From Lentisphaeria bacterium (GTDB lineage Bacteria; Verrucomicrobiota; Lentisphaeria; JABSQK01; UBA12247), in NCBI GenBank assembly GCA_003477185.1, contig DMTJ01000514.1, forward strand, positions 1-21,979: a DNA stretch of 21,979 nucleotides, written 5' to 3'. The number at the start of each line of letters is the position of its first letter. The first letter of the stretch is position 1. Under the pieces are notes generated by a model. That model did no database searches, was not told the DNA's origin, and worked only from the letters and a program-made list of their open reading frames with translations. Of the stretch, positions 21,901 through 21,979 are shown piece by piece. The position numbers and the translations under genes are program-made.

Positions 21901-21979
21901 TGGCGATTGGGGCTCTCAGCGTGGCGGACGACATCAATATCGCTGCTGCCGGTGTGCTGACTGTGAACGGAAATGGCGC
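12981..21979 (+). CDS. Giant two-partner-secretion exoprotein (TpsA, filamentous haemagglutinin-like), 5' part
   Basis: The frame stays open from the ATG at 12981 (AAGGAG 5 bases upstream) to the window edge: 2999 codons with no stop. Residues 1-35 are an extended signal peptide with cleavage likely after FSVFA. A TPS/haemagglutination-activity domain follows (about 37-300) with AIIDWQSFSVGQANAVFINQ, GTLQANGSLYLLNPNGVIFG (the NPNG motif at 119-122) and FLAKNIVNSGRI. The rest is a beta-helix-type run of short Gly/Thr/Asp-rich rungs, acidic and with no cysteine that I saw. From about 14.7 kb it falls into tandem units of about 765 residues. The protein should be exported by Sec and then by a TpsB outer-membrane pore, which is not in the window. 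Adhesion or surface-layer roles are usual for the family; the ligand is unknown. The C-terminus and any anchor lie beyond the window. Confidence 0.93.
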   Translation, partial: MNQRPIHNPRITPLHRILSAFVASLMMTFPFSVFANELPQGGSVTAGEATIGSAGSAMNINQASQRAIIDWQSFSVGQANAVFINQPSATSALLSRVNGVDPSVILGTLQANGSLYLLNPNGVIFGENATIDVGSILASTMDMTNDNFLAGRDAFEGNSDATIENRADIAAQDFVAFLAKNIVNSGRIQAPRIAMSAGVGSLELDHAYGGAITIDLQGVQGDFDNSGVIDASSLVDSYDGGAIVIQGENLSNTGSILADASGNGSNGGAIEYSAGGNAIHEGVMSASSAQGKGGAISVTGENVGVAGTVAADGLADPQGGNNGGYIEFASTNNAVFAPTARVSAKGNGEIRINQPGSDVAAFEKTATILYDGASLDAGTDGFLEVSGGGLSIGQVSLTAGHILFDPTNITFSDLGGAIGDTNNGVPGGNAFSGPDFIEAFNEDVGDDVVFNINPAGSGVLSAGTIVSGATITFEATDTITVASDFDVRATTGAEDVSVILRTGSDAGDGIFVNALLTLDDTAVLELSGYEVDINDTVTAGVVNIVADTDVDSTGGSIAANTLSVLSGEDIALNTDIRDSVTLISNGVAGNNDIAITNTSTSQDATTFVARAFGANSDIAIIQAGGGDGAIIESAVTTDGTISLTGTANDLVAQQVTAGGSNNISLTTTGGGDLSVGEIAALGATVTVQADGAVFTPNSDLINVAADALVIIDADSVGSIDQALNTSVITLAGTAIDGDLHIADAGVLLTVGTVTDFGGTARAGLVTTIGDIYISGENVTVSQRLASSFGDINLDIANDLTVEAAIQTAGGNLSVDIGRHVTFEPGGSASARELVVDVGGSISADGITGTNELIGATSVDIVRADILEDVTISSPDLWIRQANTVSIQVPSPNIRQIFATGDITIAVSSDELRIGEIRTGAEVIINAQGNTDIAGIGDANTTIQAQSLQITTAGQIDIHANVNEAVFNDIRESPTNLGTPIPGVIFRNEGNLDLTFTDVQSEAGILVDNVGTLTVNASTGTIDARDIDLRATDTITLAGNHTLAAGEQFLVRSSSGDVILNDGVTITTSAAASTTDELVRLAAAGDAVLEGTFATTNHNSRITADGGIHLGGNITATAAETVILEAGAAITDDADIATQITAGTLSILDANGVGSIANPINTTVDTLSIIGAANEAVVSGETHVRQTQDITVDNVETVNGSFFLTTEDSVAGTTASVLVESIDVGNAAVGITADGSIATSTALVSGLIRGADLTLTTNVPDALEGSITVATEITGSTIVATTGAVGGTTGDVDNITISNSSTSDTTIIAEAFGERANITLSQTNGGLIVERATTANGTIGITGIDANILADEVTAGGATSISLTTQNSGDIALGAVSVAGGEVELTAVGSVTDAGAATNVTAETLTIAGAVNVGAEDDVISTAVDSVRTTTTITGDLHIADADALTISAVSAAGNIGISAQGTVGVTAAVTSTAGNIAIAGTSPGADVLVEGVVTSNLGNITVMSANNLTVDDGGRLATNIGRIEISSGADMTLTGAGTNVVATNGDIDFTVGGEFLTEIGTVGLSTTSSRSTITGTVNGSMDLAAGAIGAGAGTVRLDVLGNITGDDIAGTNEIDGGVLIIDHVEHLDGIKTGVAELTVKNSDLINIQVASIAIPLLNATDDITIVTTGNEVELGNVTTNATLSISDSGVPDADIVSIGGAQNSTVQARTLEIFNVGQVDVEANVNVATFSNITESPTTLGGAAIPGVLFRNEGNLTLTLRDIASDNGVLVENVGQLTLNSLGGTIDLPDVDLRATGDVTVNGDHTLQVGETLSLTSHTGDVTLTGGTITVSSAAVTTSNLLDISAGANATLGSVLNSTNANVSITAGDGIALNSDITTTAGTETVTLSAGDRISDDANSATDVSAGTLSILAADGIGTAAAAVNTDVTTLSIIDGASNAVVTGDTYVRQVRDIVVENVETVNGNFNLTTEDSVAGTTASITVKSLDVGTAAVSLTADGTIATATGGTTGLIRGADLTLTTNVPDALDGSIEVATEITGSTIIATTGATGGTTGDVDHITIANSSTNDTTIVADAFGERANITLSQTNGGLVVERATTANGAIGITGIDANILADEITAGGATSISLVTQNSGDIALGAVGVAGGTVILNAVGSVSDAGAGTNITAETLTIAGAVNVGSEDDVISTAVDSVQTTTAVTGDLHITDADALIIADVEAAGNIGISAQGTVGVTAAVTSTGGNVAIAGTAPASDLLVEGAVTASLGNITVSAVDELTIDDGGSLSTNLGTVDLNSGSDMTLTAAGSNVVATNGDINFTVGGDFLTELGSNGLVTQNGRSTINGTVAGNMDLAPSAIAAGAGTVRLDVLGNISGDNLPGTNEIDGGVLIVEQVEHLDGIKTGVSELTVKQADLINIQVASIAIPLLNATDDITIVTTGNEVSLGTVTTNATLSIRDNGVFDADIGSIDGAQNTTIQARTLQISDVGQVDLEANVDIAIFDNVTESPTTVGGGGIPGVIFRNEGDLTLTLRDIASDNGALVENVGQLTLLSASGTIDLPDVELRSTDSIAINGDQTFQAGEVFTVVSDTGDITASGGTITVGAAAATATNLIDFTAGADADLSSVLSSTNGGISAAAGNSIRLNSDITTSAGTETVTLAAGGQIVDDANNATDISTGTLSILDANGIGTLAAPVNTDITTLSITDAAGNAAVTGDTHIRQIRDITLAPVETVNGNFNLTTEDGDAGTTASISVESLDVGTAAVNLNADGSIATIIGGTTGLIRGSDLTLTTQVENALDGSITVATEVTGSTIIATTGDAADNNFGQNDDITIANSSAIDTTLVANAYGEGADVTVTQTNGGLTVQSISTENGAISVTGVDADLTIDEVTAGGTNDVTLATQNSGNIGLGAVTAGDDSVIINTVGDVFDHGAGVNVTAATLNIQAARNVGTSVDDITTAIDTLTAAGVTGALNVTDEDALAIGALSVADDINIAAAGVLTVNGNG
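14754..16415 (+). repeat. Divergent first copy of the exoprotein repeat (R0)
   Basis: Motifs occur in the same order as in later copies: DIAITNTSTS, GDLHIAD (15189), ESPTNLG (15891) and IPGVIFRNEGNLDLTF. It is shorter and clearly diverged. The GDLHI-to-ESPT distance is 702 bases here against 903 in the next copy. The left edge is approximate; similarity may start near 14640. Confidence 0.7.
16416..18710 (+). repeat. Exoprotein tandem repeat R1 (2295 bases, 765 codons)
   Basis: Anchors in order: GVGSIANPINT, VETVNG (16560), GLIRGADLTLTTNVPDAL, NITLSQTNGGL, GDLHIADADAL (17280), IDGGVLIIDHVEHLDGIKTG and ESPTTLGG (18183). Boundaries are set arbitrarily at the codon before LD of 'SILD'; any phase of the period would do. 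Confidence 0.88.
18711..21005 (+). repeat. Exoprotein tandem repeat R2 (2295 bases, 765 codons)
   Basis: Every R1 anchor recurs about 2295 bases later: VETVNG at 18855, GDLHITDADAL at 19575 and ESPTTVGG at 20478. In a stretch of about 137 residues from GLIRGADLTLTTN onward, R1 and R2 differ at about 14 positions. Many codons differ only at the third base. Confidence 0.88.
21006..21979 (+). repeat. Exoprotein tandem repeat R3 (partial, continues past the window)
   Basis: The third period begins with GIGTLAAPVNTDITTLS and has VETVNG at 21150, exactly 2295 bases after the R2 anchor. One codon has been gained before DDITIANSS, where R2 has DHITIANSS (offset 2298). It is more diverged than R1 is from R2 around VTVTQTNGGLTVQ. 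Confidence 0.85.

Noticed and set aside
14754..21979. CRISPR array or short-unit satellite
   Set aside because: The periodicity is 2295 bases and coding throughout. No short direct repeats with uniform spacers are present anywhere in the window.

Overview
The window looks like part of the chromosome of a Gram-negative, moderately GC-rich bacterium. The evidence is a tripartite RND efflux operon with an outer-membrane lipoprotein and a very large two-partner-secretion (TPS) exoprotein. The taxon cannot be fixed from sequence alone. The plant-type ketol-acid reductoisomerase, the InhA-like enoyl reductase and the very large, acidic TPS adhesin would fit the PVC superphylum, for example a marine Verrucomicrobiota. 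That is an inference from remembered family members, at low to moderate confidence.

Layout. (1) 1-3263, minus strand: an RND efflux operon in the order outer membrane factor, membrane fusion protein, inner-membrane permease. The genes are joined by two 4-bp ATGA stop/start overlaps, and the permease runs off the left edge. (2) 3392-3880: ribosomal protein S15 and a CAU-anticodon tRNA in tandem, closed by a strong terminator that also serves the small membrane protein gene converging from the right (3909-4184, minus). (3) 4312-8467, minus strand: an InhA-like enoyl-ACP reductase, a sugar-phosphate isomerase-like TIM barrel and a fused double KAS-III protein, ending at a terminator at 4312-4351. 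The first and last of these suggest a specialised acyl-chain pathway. (4) 8617-10092, plus strand: ilvC, divergent from fabI. (5) 10107-12725, plus strand: a decay zone. It holds a PfkB/KDG-kinase-type sugar kinase with two frameshifts, a gene-poor stretch of about 570 bases, and a parvulin-type foldase with two frameshifts and two nonsense codons. (6) 12726-12980: a leader rich in predicted helices, with a perfect 12-bp palindrome. (7) 12981-21979, plus strand: the start of a TPS (filamentous-haemagglutinin-like) exoprotein, open for 2999 codons without a stop. It contains three or more tandem repeats with a period of 765 codons (2295 bases) plus an earlier divergent copy.

The points most worth following up are the fused active/inactive KAS-III pair beside an InhA-like reductase, the giant repeats of the TPS protein with uneven divergence between copies, and the pseudogenised foldase and structured leader directly upstream of that adhesin. 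I found no CRISPR array, no rRNA, no intact transposase and no TpsB transporter in the window.
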